The translations under genes and the position numbers were made by a program. 64,000 bases of DNA from an uncultured Oscillospiraceae bacterium (GTDB lineage Bacteria; Bacillota; Clostridia; Oscillospirales; Acutalibacteraceae): contig CAJUNQ010000005.1 in the NCBI GenBank assembly GCA_910587835.1, positions 1 through 64,000 of the forward strand, read 5' to 3'. Below are positions 33,008-42,148 of this stretch, piece after piece (position 1 is the stretch's first letter; every line of letters begins with the position of its first letter). The notes under the pieces were generated by a model. That model was given only the letters and a program-made list of their open reading frames with translations, was not told where the DNA came from and did not search any database.

Positions 33008-33256
33008 AGCCTGAAATCATCCGCGCACAGATTGCTCGCGTATTTTGCGCTATCACACACAGCCTTCGCCTGTCAACCGCAGGGCTGACCGCGCTCCATC
33101 TGCGCACATCTTATTTCAGGACCAGGCCCCCAAAACCTGTACCAACAGAATATTGCGCCGCCGTTTCGGTAATTCTGCCGCTGACTGCGCTGCCACCGGC
33201 AAAATATTGCTCTATACATCCTGGAGCAAATTCTATCAGTATAAGCTCTATCTGCT
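33008..33256. other. Intergenic region with an imperfect palindrome next to repeat B
   Basis: CCTGAAAT (33010-33017) and ATTTCAGG (33113-33120) enclose 95 bp whose inner flanks (CCGCGCACAGAT and ATCTGCGCACAT) also partly pair. It may be a second element that abuts copy B. The rest, to 33256, has no supported gene. Confidence 0.45.
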
Positions 33257-33730
33257 TCAAAATCTTGGGACACTGTCTTTTTTCATCTTAAAGAATTCCG
33301 CCCTGCCGTCTGGCACTGCCATTTCGTAGGGGGGGCCGTCTATTCTGAACCCAGCCCTCTGATAGCATCGGATGGCGCGGAGATTCCATGTGCGCACCAC
33401 CAGAACAATGGGCTTTGCGGGGAACCGCCTGTGTATCAGCTCACAGGCTTCGTTTAAAATCCGGGAGCCATAGCCCATTCCACAGAGCTCCGGCCGGACC
33501 CCAATCCCGATGAGGACCTGCGCAGGCGTCTCCATAATATGGACAAAGCCGGTCAACAGGCCGTCCACCAGAAAAGCCAGGTAGCCCGCCTCCTGCTCGG
33601 GGTCCATAAAGCCGCTTCTGGATTCCAGCAGCTCCTCATAGGAGGGAAGATTGTAGACAGCGTATTCGCCCGCATAGCGCCAGGAGCAGAGCTCTCTTTT
33701 GTCCTCATCCGTCAGCCGCCTGTGGAACAT
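33257..33730 (-). CDS. GNAT family N-acetyltransferase
   Basis: The 157-aa protein has the GNAT acetyl-CoA motif GVRPELCGMGYGSRILNEAC near residues 73-92 and the terminal strand-helix LRAIRCYQRAGFRI. Its N terminus (CSWRYAGEYAVYNLP) resembles that of the tandem GNAT at 22143-23027. AGGAGGGGCGTTAG precedes the ATG. It lies 59 nt downstream of the promoter-distal strand of the giant glycosyltransferase gene's end on the opposite side, but is on the same strand and could be cotranscribed from it. Confidence 0.88.
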   Translation of the reverse strand: MFHRRLTDEDKRELCSWRYAGEYAVYNLPSYEELLESRSGFMDPEQEAGYLAFLVDGLLTGFVHIMETPAQVLIGIGVRPELCGMGYGSRILNEACELIHRRFPAKPIVLVVRTWNLRAIRCYQRAGFRIDGPPYEMAVPDGRAEFFKMKKDSVPRF

Positions 33731-33789
33731 CTAACGCCCCTCCTGTCCTTGGGTTTGACAGCTTTCAGGTGCCTGCCGTTTTCCGCCGG

Positions 33790-36700
33790 TCAGCCGAAAT
33801 ACCAGGAGGTGAACAGCTCCAGAGAGTCCACATACTCCCGGGTGGTGCCCGCGCCGGAGATCACCGGGAAGTATATTGCGAACAGCACCAGGCTGGCCGC
33901 GGCCAGCAGGCCCAGGGCAAGCTGCACCGGCTTCACCTGCACCGGCCCCAGGGCCACCGGCTGGGTCAGCCGCCCCTTCTCCTGCCGGGACATGTACCCG
34001 AACGCCGCCAGCAGCGCCACCAGCAGGAAGGGCACCGCAGTAAAGTAGTGGTAGATAAAGGTCAGCCGGGGCACCAGCACCCAGGGCAGGTATACCGACA
34101 GAAAGCCTACCAGGGCCACGCCGCAGGCCAGCTCCCGCTCCTTGAACCACTGCCGCACCGCAAACACCGCCGCAGGCAGGAAGGACCACCACAGCAGCGG
34201 GTTGCCCATAGAGGAGATGGTGCTGTAGCTGCCGTCCGCCGACTCGCCCCCAAAGTACCAGATAGGGCGGCTCACCAGAGGCCACTCATACCAGGTGGAG
34301 GCAAAGTCGTGCTCCGCCACCAGCTTAGAGTGGTAGTTGAACATGGTGCTCTGATAGTTGCCAAAGGCCCACATCATGCGGTCCGTGTTGTGGGGCAGGG
34401 TGGTCATGGGCAAAAAGGCGCAGAAGTAAATGCCAAAGGGGATGGCCACAAACAGCAGACAGCACCAGCCGCACAGCTGCACACAGCGGCGCATCACCGG
34501 GGCAGTGGACCTGTGCCCCTTGGCCTCAGACCGCCAGGAGGCAATGAGCTTGCCGAAGAACAGCACCGCCAGCCCCGCCGCGCCATAGGCGGCGGTCCAC
34601 TTGCTGGCCACGCCCAGGCCCATAAAGACGCCGCTGAGTCCCAGGGGAATGAGCAGAGACTTCATGCTGTCCTTGACAATGTCTTTGTAGAGGAAGCACA
34701 CCATCGCGTCGTACATGAGCAGCAGGAAGAACACCGAGTAGGTGTCAATGGTGGCAATGCGGGTCTGGGTGAAGTGCATAAAATCAAAGGCGAACAGCAG
34801 GGTGCCCAGGCTGCACAGCCAGGTTTTGCCCAGCAGCTGCTTGCACAGGTGGTACAGCACCGGCAGCATCAGCACCCCGAACAGCGTGCCCATAAACCGC
34901 CAGCCAAAGGGGTTCAGCCCGAACATGCGGATGCCCAGGGCAATGATATGCTTACCCAGGGGCGGGTGGGTGTTCTCATAGGGCTCCAGGCCCAGAATAT
35001 GCTCATAGGCTGTGCGGGCGTGGTAAATCTCGTCAAAGTAGCTGGAATTCTCATAGGTCTTGCGCACAGGCACCGTGTCCTGCTCGTCGCACAGGGCCTG
35101 GGCCCCCGGCCCTTCGGCGGTAATTTCCGGGGCGCTGTCAGCCCCTGCGGGGAAGAGCCCCGCCTCGCTGATGGTCACCGAGCCGTCCAGGGCGGTGAGG
35201 CGCACATAGCTGCCCGGGGTATCCAGCCAGAAGGTCTTCCAGGCGAACACATAGCTGTTCTTCGTCTCACCGCAGTCTGTCCAGTTTTCCCCGTCCTCGC
35301 TGGTCTCCACTTTCATGGCGGAGCCCACCCGGGCCGCGTAGTGGTTGGCGTCGGGAGACAGGCCCGGCAGGAAGATCAGGTTGTTGGCCGTCTCCTTGCA
35401 GTGGAGCACCACGCTCTCCCCCTCGTTGGGGGTCCAGTTGGTGGTGGGCAGCACAGTCCCCCCCAGATGCCAGAAGGCCACCACGCCATAGACCAGCGTG
35501 ACCCCCGCCATGGCAATCCAGTCCAGCCGGGTCATTTTCCGGTCCTCCGGGGCCAGAGCGGCAGCGGCTTTGGCCTTGGGCTGGGGAGGCTCCGCCTCGA
35601 ATACCCGGTCCCGCACATACACCTGGAAATAGGCCCACAGCATATAGGCCAGGGCCCCCAGCTGCAAAAGGGAGATGAGCTTGAAGGGCATGGCGTTGGG
35701 GTCGTAGCTGCCGCCCAGCTCCCGGAACAGCCAGAGCACATAGCTTACATTGAGGTAGTTTGCCGCGGTAAAGAAGCCGTAGGCCCGCAGCATCCTCTTG
35801 TCCTTGGTAAAGAGGAAAGCAATAAGCAGAAACAGAAACGCCGGGAACAGATAACGCTCGTGCATTTTCACCGCGAACATGTACACAATGCCCATAAGCA
35901 CCGGCACAGCGGCAAACACCGCGTCCTTGCGCTTGGAGAGGAACATAAGCGCGCCGCAGGCCGCGGTGGCCAGCACAGGGGCCAGCAGGGTGTAAAAGGT
36001 TCCCATGGGGCCCTGGGGCATACCCTGCCAGTTGCGGCCGATGAGCGTCCAGAAATTGCAGGCGTTTACCGAGAAATAGTCATAGTAATTCATGGTGGAC
36101 TGATACTTGGTGACCAGCCACCAGTAGTTGAAGTTGTGGGTGAAGGGGGCGGCGGCAACCAGAATAGCGGCCAGAGCGCAGCCCACGCCCAGTCCCAGGC
36201 CCAGCCATTTTCTCCGTTTCACGGCAAAGCATAAGTACAGGGGGGCGAACACCAGCATCTGGGGCTTGCAGAGAACCGCCAGCCCGTAGAGCAGCCCCGA
36301 GAGAGGGTACTTCTCCTGATACAGCAGCACCACCGAGCCCAGCAGAATCATGGTGCAGAAGGAGTCCGCCTGCCCCCACTGGGCCGAGTTGACAAACACC
36401 GCCGGGCAGAACAGGTAGGCGGCCGCTGCCAGCAGCGCGCCCCGGTCCCCCAGCTTTCTGCGGCCCAAGACCAGCAGAAAGCCCCCGCAGGCCAGGTCCG
36501 CGAAGATGGAGGGCAGCTTCATCACCAGGGTGTGGGCCTGACCCTGTATGGCAAGGCCCAAGGTCCCCCGGATGATTTCCAGCAGCCGGAGCACATAGAG
36601 GTACCCCGGGGGATAGTCCAGGAACATGTCCTGCTGGTAGATCTCCTGAAAGCCTACCTGGTGGACTGTGCTGGCCCAGGACTTGAAGGTGCCCATGTCC

Positions 36701-36873
36701 ACGCTGAAGCCCTCGGAATTGTAGCCCAGCAGCAGCCGGAGCACCAGAGCCGCCAGCAGCAGAAGGCCCACCAGCACAGGAAAGCTTTTCTCCCGGCGGC
36801 TGGAAAAGCGGCGCTGGGCGGCCCAGAGGGCACAGCCGCAAAAGGCTGCGCCCAGATAGATGTCGGGGATCAT
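33790..36873 (-). CDS. Double GT-C membrane glycosyltransferase (PMT/GT39-like C-terminal half)
   Basis: The 1027-aa integral membrane protein contains two GT-C-like modules. Residues 1-400 form a multi-helix module with an early luminal Asp (SVDMGTFKSW) and resemble GT-C mannosyltransferases. Residues 470-590 are an extracytoplasmic beta-rich insert (WTPNEGESVVL, ETSEDGENW, SYVRLTALDGS) like a discoidin-type fold. Residues about 600-1027 match the PMT family: the acidic YFDEIYHARTAYE loop, THPPLGKHIIALG and SKWTAAYGA. It should transfer sugars from a polyprenyl phosphate to proteins or envelope polymers outside the membrane. GAGGAGAG lies upstream of the ATG. Acceptor unknown. Confidence 0.85.
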   Translation of the reverse strand: MIPDIYLGAAFCGCALWAAQRRFSSRREKSFPVLVGLLLLAALVLRLLLGYNSEGFSVDMGTFKSWASTVHQVGFQEIYQQDMFLDYPPGYLYVLRLLEIIRGTLGLAIQGQAHTLVMKLPSIFADLACGGFLLVLGRRKLGDRGALLAAAAYLFCPAVFVNSAQWGQADSFCTMILLGSVVLLYQEKYPLSGLLYGLAVLCKPQMLVFAPLYLCFAVKRRKWLGLGLGVGCALAAILVAAAPFTHNFNYWWLVTKYQSTMNYYDYFSVNACNFWTLIGRNWQGMPQGPMGTFYTLLAPVLATAACGALMFLSKRKDAVFAAVPVLMGIVYMFAVKMHERYLFPAFLFLLIAFLFTKDKRMLRAYGFFTAANYLNVSYVLWLFRELGGSYDPNAMPFKLISLLQLGALAYMLWAYFQVYVRDRVFEAEPPQPKAKAAAALAPEDRKMTRLDWIAMAGVTLVYGVVAFWHLGGTVLPTTNWTPNEGESVVLHCKETANNLIFLPGLSPDANHYAARVGSAMKVETSEDGENWTDCGETKNSYVFAWKTFWLDTPGSYVRLTALDGSVTISEAGLFPAGADSAPEITAEGPGAQALCDEQDTVPVRKTYENSSYFDEIYHARTAYEHILGLEPYENTHPPLGKHIIALGIRMFGLNPFGWRFMGTLFGVLMLPVLYHLCKQLLGKTWLCSLGTLLFAFDFMHFTQTRIATIDTYSVFFLLLMYDAMVCFLYKDIVKDSMKSLLIPLGLSGVFMGLGVASKWTAAYGAAGLAVLFFGKLIASWRSEAKGHRSTAPVMRRCVQLCGWCCLLFVAIPFGIYFCAFLPMTTLPHNTDRMMWAFGNYQSTMFNYHSKLVAEHDFASTWYEWPLVSRPIWYFGGESADGSYSTISSMGNPLLWWSFLPAAVFAVRQWFKERELACGVALVGFLSVYLPWVLVPRLTFIYHYFTAVPFLLVALLAAFGYMSRQEKGRLTQPVALGPVQVKPVQLALGLLAAASLVLFAIYFPVISGAGTTREYVDSLELFTSWYFG

Positions 36874-36961
36874 GATCCATCTCTCCTCACATACAAATAG
36901 ATTAGCAGCTTTTTGAAAAAAGACACGGCCAGGAGGCTGTCAACAGGGAAGAAGAAAAATA

Positions 36962-36989
36962 ATTATAATATTTGTTCTCATTTTGCAAA
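36962..36989 (-). promoter_or_regulatory. Candidate promoter of the double glycosyltransferase gene
   Basis: On the minus strand, TTTGCA and TATAAT are 16 nt apart, about 90 nt before the ATG. Confidence 0.6.
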
Positions 36990-37020
36990 AAAACTATTGA
37001 CTATTCCAGCCCCGCCATGT

Positions 37021-37067
37021 TAAGCTAAGGGTAGCTTATATAGTATAGTGCTTTCCGAGCGGAAAGT
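37021..37067 (+). promoter_or_regulatory. lacZ promoter with two candidate operators
   Basis: TATAGT (37045-37050) is the probable -10; the -35 region is poor. TAAGCTA-AGGG-TAGCTTA (37022-37039) is a perfect 7-bp inverted repeat covering the -35/spacer. CTTTCCG-AG-CGGAAAG (37052-37067) is a second perfect 7-bp palindrome at the expected transcription start. This fits control by an activator and a repressor, or one regulator with two sites. Confidence 0.6.
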
Positions 37068-37100
37068 CAAATTTTGAGCAAAAAGAAAGGATCATTTTTT

Positions 37101-40100
37101 ATGTGCAAGCTGACTGCCTGCTACCACGAGGACCCCTCGGTCCTGCACCTGGGCGCCTGCCCCTCCCGGGCCTATTACCTGCCCACGGGAGACAGCCCCC
37201 GGGTACTGGACCTGAACGGCGAGTGGGGCTTCCGCTATTTCGACTCCTTCCTGGACGCGGTGGATGAGGACGGCAATGTGGCCGCCGGAGACCTGACCGC
37301 CATCCAGGTGCCCTCCTGCTGGCAGTGCTCCGGCTGGGGACGGCACATGTACACCAATGTCCGCTTCCCCATCCCCTGCGACCCGCCCTTTGTGCCGGAG
37401 GAGAATCCCTGCGGCCTCTACCAGCGGCATTTCACCCTGGACGAGTCCAAGGACCGTTACTTCCTGAACTTTGAGGGCGTGGACTCCTGCTTCTACCTGT
37501 GGGTCAACGACGGGTTTGTGGGCTACAGCCAGGTCTCCCACAGCACCTCTGAGTTTGAGATTACCAGCCAGGTAAAGGCCGGAGACAACACCGTCACCGT
37601 GCTGGTGCTCCAGTGGTGCGACGGCACCTATCTGGAGGACCAGGACAAGCTGCGCATGAGCGGCATCTTCCGGGACGTGTACATCCTCCGCCGCCCTGCC
37701 GCTTTCCTGCGGGACTTCTTCGTCAAGGAGAGCTTCAACGAGGACTTCTCCCACGCGGATATTACCGTGGAGCTGGAAGCCGACGGCCAGATTGAGCTGA
37801 AAGCCGTTCTCACCGCCCCGGGGGGCGAGGCAGTGGGCGAGGCATCCTTCTCCGGCGGCTCCGGGGCCCTGAGCTTCTCTGTGGAAAAGCCTGTGCTGTG
37901 GAACGCCGAGCAGCCCCATCAGTACACCCTCACCCTCTCTACCAAAGAGGAGACCATCACCCAGAAGGTGGGCCTGCGCAAGATCGAGATCAAGGACGGG
38001 GTGGTGCTGCTCAACGGCGTGGCCATCAAGTTCCGGGGCGTCAACCGCCACGACAGCGACCCGGTCACCGGCTACACCATCAGCCGGGAACAGGCCCTGC
38101 GGGACCTGCTGCTGATGAAGCAGCACAATGTCAACGCCATCCGCACCAGCCACTACCCCAACGCCCCCTGGTTCAACCAGCTGTGCAGCGAGTACGGCTT
38201 CTATGTCATTGGCGAGGCGGATCTGGAGAGCCACGGCTTCGCCACCCGCTACAGCGGCGACCACGACGTGAACACCTACCCCGACTCTATGGACGACCCC
38301 CAGTTCAAGGAGGCCATCGTCGACCGCAGCCAGCGCAATGTGCACCGGGACAAGAACAACGCCGCGGTGGTCATCTGGTCCTTGGGCAACGAGAGCGGCT
38401 GGGGCGAGAACGGCGAGGCCGCCGGCCGCTGGGTAAAGGAGTATGACCCCAGTCGCCTGCTCCACTACGAAAACTGCATGACCTACCACAAAGACCGCAA
38501 GCCCGATCTCTCCATGATCGACCTCTACAGCCGCATGTACTCCCCCACCGCCGCCCAGGACCATCCCTGGTTCAGGAAGGCCTCTATCGAGGAGTATTTT
38601 GACGGGGTGGAGATCGACGAGAACTGGAACGGCCGCCGGCCCCCCTTCATCCTGTGCGAGTACATCCACGCTATGGGCAACGGCCCCGGGGACGCGGAGG
38701 ACTATCAGCAGCTGATCATGAAGCACGACGGCTTCTGCGGCGGCTTTGTGTGGGAGTGGTGCGACCACGCGGTCTACGGGGGCCAGACCCCGGACAACCG
38801 GCCCATCTACCGCTACGGCGGCGACCATAACGAGTTCCCCCACGACGGCAACTTCTGCATGGACGGCCTGGTGTACCCGGACCGCACCCCCCACACAGGC
38901 CTCAAGGAGTTCAAAAACGTCATCCGGCCCATCCGGGCGGTAAAGACTGGGGAGAACACCATCACCCTACACAATTACCGGGACTTCACCAATGCCGCCG
39001 ACTTTGCGGACCTGCACTTTGAGGTGATGGAGAACGGCAAGGTCACCCGCGCCGGGGACCTGGTGATGCCCTCCATCCCGCCCCACGGGGAGGCTACCGT
39101 CAACATAGACGGCGTGCCCAGCAGCGGCGACAGCACCATCACCTTCATCTACACCGCCAAGGAGGGCGTGCCTGTGCTGGAGCCCGGCCACGAGCTGGGC
39201 TTTGACGAGATCGTCCTCAGCGAGGAGAAGCCGGAGCTGGCCGCCCCCGCCCCGGGCAAGGTAGACATCGCCTGCGCCCGCCGGGAGATCGTCCTCACCG
39301 GCGAGGGCTTCCGCTACAGCGTCAACAAGCTGACAGGCCTGTTCAACGAGCTGTGCTGGCACAACAAGAGCTTCCTCACCCGCCCCATGGAGTGGAACCT
39401 GTACCGGGCTCCCACCGACAACGACCAGTATGTGAAGATCAAGTGGCACGAGGCGGGCTTCGAGCGGCCCACGACCCGGGTATACTCCATTTCCGCCGAA
39501 AACACCCCCGAGGGTGCGGCGCAGGTCAAGGCCCATGTGGGCATTGCCGCCCTGATCTCCTCTAAATTTGTGGACGTGGAGGCCGTGTGGACCATCGACG
39601 CCCAGGGCCGCGTCACCTGCAAACTGGAGGGCGTGCGGGATACCCACTTCCCCTACCTGCCCCGGTTCGGCGTGCGCATGTTCCTGCCCAAGGGCTTCGC
39701 AAAGGTGGAGTATTTCGGCTACGGACCCTTTGAGAGCTACATCGACAAGCACCGTGCCTCCCGCCTGGGCGTGTACGGCGGCACGGTAGAGGGCCAGACC
39801 GAGCACTATCTGAAGCCCCAGGAGAACGGCTCCCACTACGGCTGCCGCTGGGCGGCGGTAAAGGGCCAGGGCTTTGCCCTCAAGGCCGAGAGCCCGGACA
39901 CCTTCTCTATGAACGCCTCTGTCTACACCCAGGAGGAGCTGACAAAGAAGATGCACGACTACGAGATCGAGCCCTGCGGAGAGACCGTGTTCTGCCTGGA
40001 CTACAAGATGAGCGGCGTGGGCAGCAACAGCTGCGGCCCCATGCTGCTGCCTGAGTATCAGCTGAATGAGGAGGCCTTCTCCTTCCAGTTCGGTCTGACA

Positions 40101-40118
40101 CCCTGCGAGAGCAAGTAA
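37101..40118 (+). CDS. lacZ: Beta-galactosidase, glycoside hydrolase family 2 (LacZ type)
   Basis: The 1005-aa enzyme has the five-domain LacZ architecture: sugar-binding domain (about 30-210), immunoglobulin-like domain, TIM barrel, second Ig-like domain and the large C-terminal beta-sandwich (about 730-1000). The acid/base is Glu431 in LGNESGWGE and the nucleophile Glu520 in CEYIHAMGNGPG. There is no signal peptide, so it acts on imported galactosides. The start at 37101 is chosen over 37074 because AAAGGA lies 9 nt upstream. No transporter is adjacent. Confidence 0.95.
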   Translation: MCKLTACYHEDPSVLHLGACPSRAYYLPTGDSPRVLDLNGEWGFRYFDSFLDAVDEDGNVAAGDLTAIQVPSCWQCSGWGRHMYTNVRFPIPCDPPFVPEENPCGLYQRHFTLDESKDRYFLNFEGVDSCFYLWVNDGFVGYSQVSHSTSEFEITSQVKAGDNTVTVLVLQWCDGTYLEDQDKLRMSGIFRDVYILRRPAAFLRDFFVKESFNEDFSHADITVELEADGQIELKAVLTAPGGEAVGEASFSGGSGALSFSVEKPVLWNAEQPHQYTLTLSTKEETITQKVGLRKIEIKDGVVLLNGVAIKFRGVNRHDSDPVTGYTISREQALRDLLLMKQHNVNAIRTSHYPNAPWFNQLCSEYGFYVIGEADLESHGFATRYSGDHDVNTYPDSMDDPQFKEAIVDRSQRNVHRDKNNAAVVIWSLGNESGWGENGEAAGRWVKEYDPSRLLHYENCMTYHKDRKPDLSMIDLYSRMYSPTAAQDHPWFRKASIEEYFDGVEIDENWNGRRPPFILCEYIHAMGNGPGDAEDYQQLIMKHDGFCGGFVWEWCDHAVYGGQTPDNRPIYRYGGDHNEFPHDGNFCMDGLVYPDRTPHTGLKEFKNVIRPIRAVKTGENTITLHNYRDFTNAADFADLHFEVMENGKVTRAGDLVMPSIPPHGEATVNIDGVPSSGDSTITFIYTAKEGVPVLEPGHELGFDEIVLSEEKPELAAPAPGKVDIACARREIVLTGEGFRYSVNKLTGLFNELCWHNKSFLTRPMEWNLYRAPTDNDQYVKIKWHEAGFERPTTRVYSISAENTPEGAAQVKAHVGIAALISSKFVDVEAVWTIDAQGRVTCKLEGVRDTHFPYLPRFGVRMFLPKGFAKVEYFGYGPFESYIDKHRASRLGVYGGTVEGQTEHYLKPQENGSHYGCRWAAVKGQGFALKAESPDTFSMNASVYTQEELTKKMHDYEIEPCGETVFCLDYKMSGVGSNSCGPMLLPEYQLNEEAFSFQFGLTPCESK

Positions 40119-40144
40119 ACGGCACAACAGCCTGATGGCAAAGG

Positions 40145-40180
40145 AGCACTCTGCGTCCCCGCAGGGTGCTTCTGCTTTTG
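40145..40180 (+). terminator. Rho-independent terminator after lacZ
   Basis: AGCACTCTGCG pairs with CGCAGGGTGCT (one wobble), followed by TCTGCTTTT. Confidence 0.8.
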
Positions 40181-40213
40181 GGGAATTTTTCCCCTTCCGG
40201 CCCCATTCCCCTC

Positions 40214-40242
40214 TTGCAAGCAGCGGAAAATTCCGCTATAAT
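40214..40242 (+). promoter_or_regulatory. Promoter of the RNHCP gene, with palindrome in the spacer
   Basis: TTGCAA (40214-40219) and TATAAT (40237-40242) are 17 nt apart. The spacer contains GCGGAA-AA-TTCCGC (40222-40235), a perfect 6-bp inverted repeat that could be a repressor or regulator site. Confidence 0.8.
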
Positions 40243-40287
40243 AAAATAAGCCGTACTGCCGGAAAATTTTGGTAGGAGGATGGTCAT

Positions 40288-40713
40288 TTGAACCGGGAAA
40301 ACAAAAGAAGGCAATTTGAAAAAGGCTATTACCAGAACCACCCCTGCAACGACAGCTTTACCTGCAAGCACTGCGGGCGGCTGGTGACGCCGGAAGCGGC
40401 GGGCACCCAGCACCGCAACCACTGCCCCAACTGTCTGACCAGCCTGCATGTGGACGAGGAGCCCGGCGACCGGGCCGCAGACTGCGGGGGCCAGATGGAG
40501 CCCATCGGCGTGTGGGTGCGCAAAAACGGCGAGTGGGCCATCATCCACCGGTGCAAGCGCTGCGGAGCCCTCAGCTCCAACCGGGTGGCTGCGGACGACA
40601 ACCCCATGCTGCTCATGTCCATCGCCCTGCGGCCCCTGGCCCAGCCTCCTTTCCCCTTGGAGCGCATCCAGGAGCTGACAGACCTGATGGCCGGAGACGG
40701 CAGAATGGAGTAA
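40288..40713 (+). CDS. RNHCP domain-containing protein
   Basis: The 141-aa protein has two zinc-ribbon-like Cys clusters: CKHCG...RNHCPNC, which gives the domain its name, and CKRCG near residue 90. The start is TTG at 40288, 7 nt after GGAGGA; an overlapping ATG at 40280 runs into a stop after three codons. The family is widespread in bacteria, with no established function; nucleic-acid binding is a guess from the ribbons. Confidence 0.87.
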   Translation: MNRENKRRQFEKGYYQNHPCNDSFTCKHCGRLVTPEAAGTQHRNHCPNCLTSLHVDEEPGDRAADCGGQMEPIGVWVRKNGEWAIIHRCKRCGALSSNRVAADDNPMLLMSIALRPLAQPPFPLERIQELTDLMAGDGRME

Positions 40714-40864
40714 CCAGAGCAACCAGCCCGCAGGCCGGCGGCTCTCTCAGCACAAGCCCAAAAACGAGAAGAAAGAGACCGGAGGACGCGGTCCTTAACC
40801 CTGTCAAACCCAGTCAGAAAGCATCAAATTATAAAATAGAAAACCATCAATAGGAGGAATCATT

Positions 40865-41773
40865 ATGAAGCTTGGAATCATCGTGCCCCCCAAAGCTGAG
40901 AGCTTTGACCGGGCCAAGGCGTTGGGCCTGGACTTTGTGGAGTTCGACTGCAATCCCCCCGACTTTTTCGGCGTGCCTGTGGCAGAGCTCACCGCTGTCC
41001 AGGAGGAGCTGAAGACCGCCAGCCAGCGCACCGGCGTGGAGGTGGGCGCGGTAGGCCGCTGGGCCAGCCATATTCTGGACGAAAAGGGAGAGGTAAAGCC
41101 CGCCGAGTGGGAGGACGTGAAGGCTGTTATTGACTTTGGCGCCTGCCTGGGGGCAAAGCACTACCTGTGCAGCGTCAACTATGTCCAGGAGCTCAGCTAC
41201 TATCAGAACATCACTGCGGCCATTCATGTGCTCAACGACATTGTGGCCTATGCCAAAGAGCGGGGCATGGAGACCGCCATTGTCAACTGCTGCATGGGCG
41301 ACAACTACATCCGCACGCCTGAGCAGTGGAAGCTGGTGCTCAGCGAGGTGCCGGGCCTGGGCATCAAGTACGACCCCTCTCACAGCTTTGTGCACGGTGG
41401 CCAGAACGGGGCCTACCTGGAGGAGGGCCTGGAGTGGGGCGCACACTTCCAGTACTGCCATGTAAAGGGCGTCATCCAGCGGGGAGACTCCCGGGAGCCC
41501 CAGCAGTGGGCCATGATGGACTTTTTGAAGACCCATCCCGAGCTCAAGGACGAGCTGCTGGCCAAGGCCTTTGCCGGCAACAACTGGTACGACAATCCCC
41601 CCGCGGGCATTGACGTGATCAACTGGCGGGCCTTCTTCGCCATCCTCTATAAGTATGGGTACGACGGGTATCTGGCCATTGAGCCCCACTCTCCCACCTG
41701 GCAGGGCGAAAAGGGAGAGAAGGGCATCCGCTACACCGTCAAGTACATCCGCGACCTGATGCTGTTGGATTGA
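40865..41773 (+). CDS. Sugar phosphate isomerase/epimerase (TIM barrel)
   Basis: The 302-aa protein belongs to the xylose isomerase-like TIM-barrel superfamily. Metal-site strands are seen at VNCCMGD, IKYDPSHS, HFQYCHVKG and AIEPHSP. Substrate unknown; similar proteins act in inositol, ketose or sugar-acid catabolism. AGGAGGAATCATT precedes the ATG. It follows the RNHCP gene by 151 nt with an A/T-rich segment (TTATAAAATAG near 40828-40838) that may hold its own promoter. Confidence 0.87.
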   Translation: MKLGIIVPPKAESFDRAKALGLDFVEFDCNPPDFFGVPVAELTAVQEELKTASQRTGVEVGAVGRWASHILDEKGEVKPAEWEDVKAVIDFGACLGAKHYLCSVNYVQELSYYQNITAAIHVLNDIVAYAKERGMETAIVNCCMGDNYIRTPEQWKLVLSEVPGLGIKYDPSHSFVHGGQNGAYLEEGLEWGAHFQYCHVKGVIQRGDSREPQQWAMMDFLKTHPELKDELLAKAFAGNNWYDNPPAGIDVINWRAFFAILYKYGYDGYLAIEPHSPTWQGEKGEKGIRYTVKYIRDLMLLD

Positions 41774-41820
41774 TTCCCCGCCTCCGGCAAAAAATCCCGG
41801 ACAGGAATTCGTAAAAACAG

Positions 41821-41848
41821 TTGCAATTTCACAGAAATATGGTAGAAT
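41821..41848 (+). promoter_or_regulatory. Ferredoxin gene promoter
   Basis: TTGCAA (41821-41826) and TAGAAT (41843-41848) are 16 nt apart, with TGG directly before the -10. Confidence 0.75.
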
Positions 41849-41905
41849 AGAAGCAAGCGCGGCGTGGACTTGCTCTGCCGCCTAAATTACATGGAGGTGT
41901 TCCCT

Positions 41906-42076
41906 ATGCCTTATACCATCAATGACGAGTGCATCGCCTGCGGCGCCTGCGCCGGCGAGTGCCCTGCCGACGCCATCACCGAGGGCGACGGCAAGTATGT
42001 GATCGATCCTGACAAGTGCCTGGACTGCGGCGCTTGCGCCGGTGTCTGCCCTGTTAGCGCGCCCCAGGAGGGCTAA
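41906..42076 (+). CDS. 2[4Fe-4S] ferredoxin
   Basis: The 56-aa clostridial-type ferredoxin carries two full cluster motifs: C9, C12, C15, C19 and C38, C41, C44, C48. It is a soluble low-potential electron carrier. The ATG at 41906 has GGAGGTGTTCCCT upstream; the longer frame from 41864 is rejected. It is flanked by its own promoter and terminator. Confidence 0.97.
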   Translation: MPYTINDECIACGACAGECPADAITEGDGKYVIDPDKCLDCGACAGVCPVSAPQEG

Positions 42077-42091
42077 ACGTTAAACAGCAGA

Positions 42092-42131
42092 AAAGCGGGG
42101 CCCGAATGAAAATTTCGGGTCCCGTTTTTTC
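42092..42131 (+). terminator. Rho-independent terminator after the ferredoxin gene
   Basis: GCGGGGCCCGAA pairs with TTCGGGTCCCGT with wobble, followed by TTTTTT. Confidence 0.85.
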
Positions 42132-42148
42132 GTGAAAGGAGAGCCCTC

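Noticed and set aside
33769..36234. 821-aa open frame on the plus strand
   Set aside because: It is antisense to the double glycosyltransferase, is Gly/His/Gln-rich low-complexity and has no suitable ribosome binding site.
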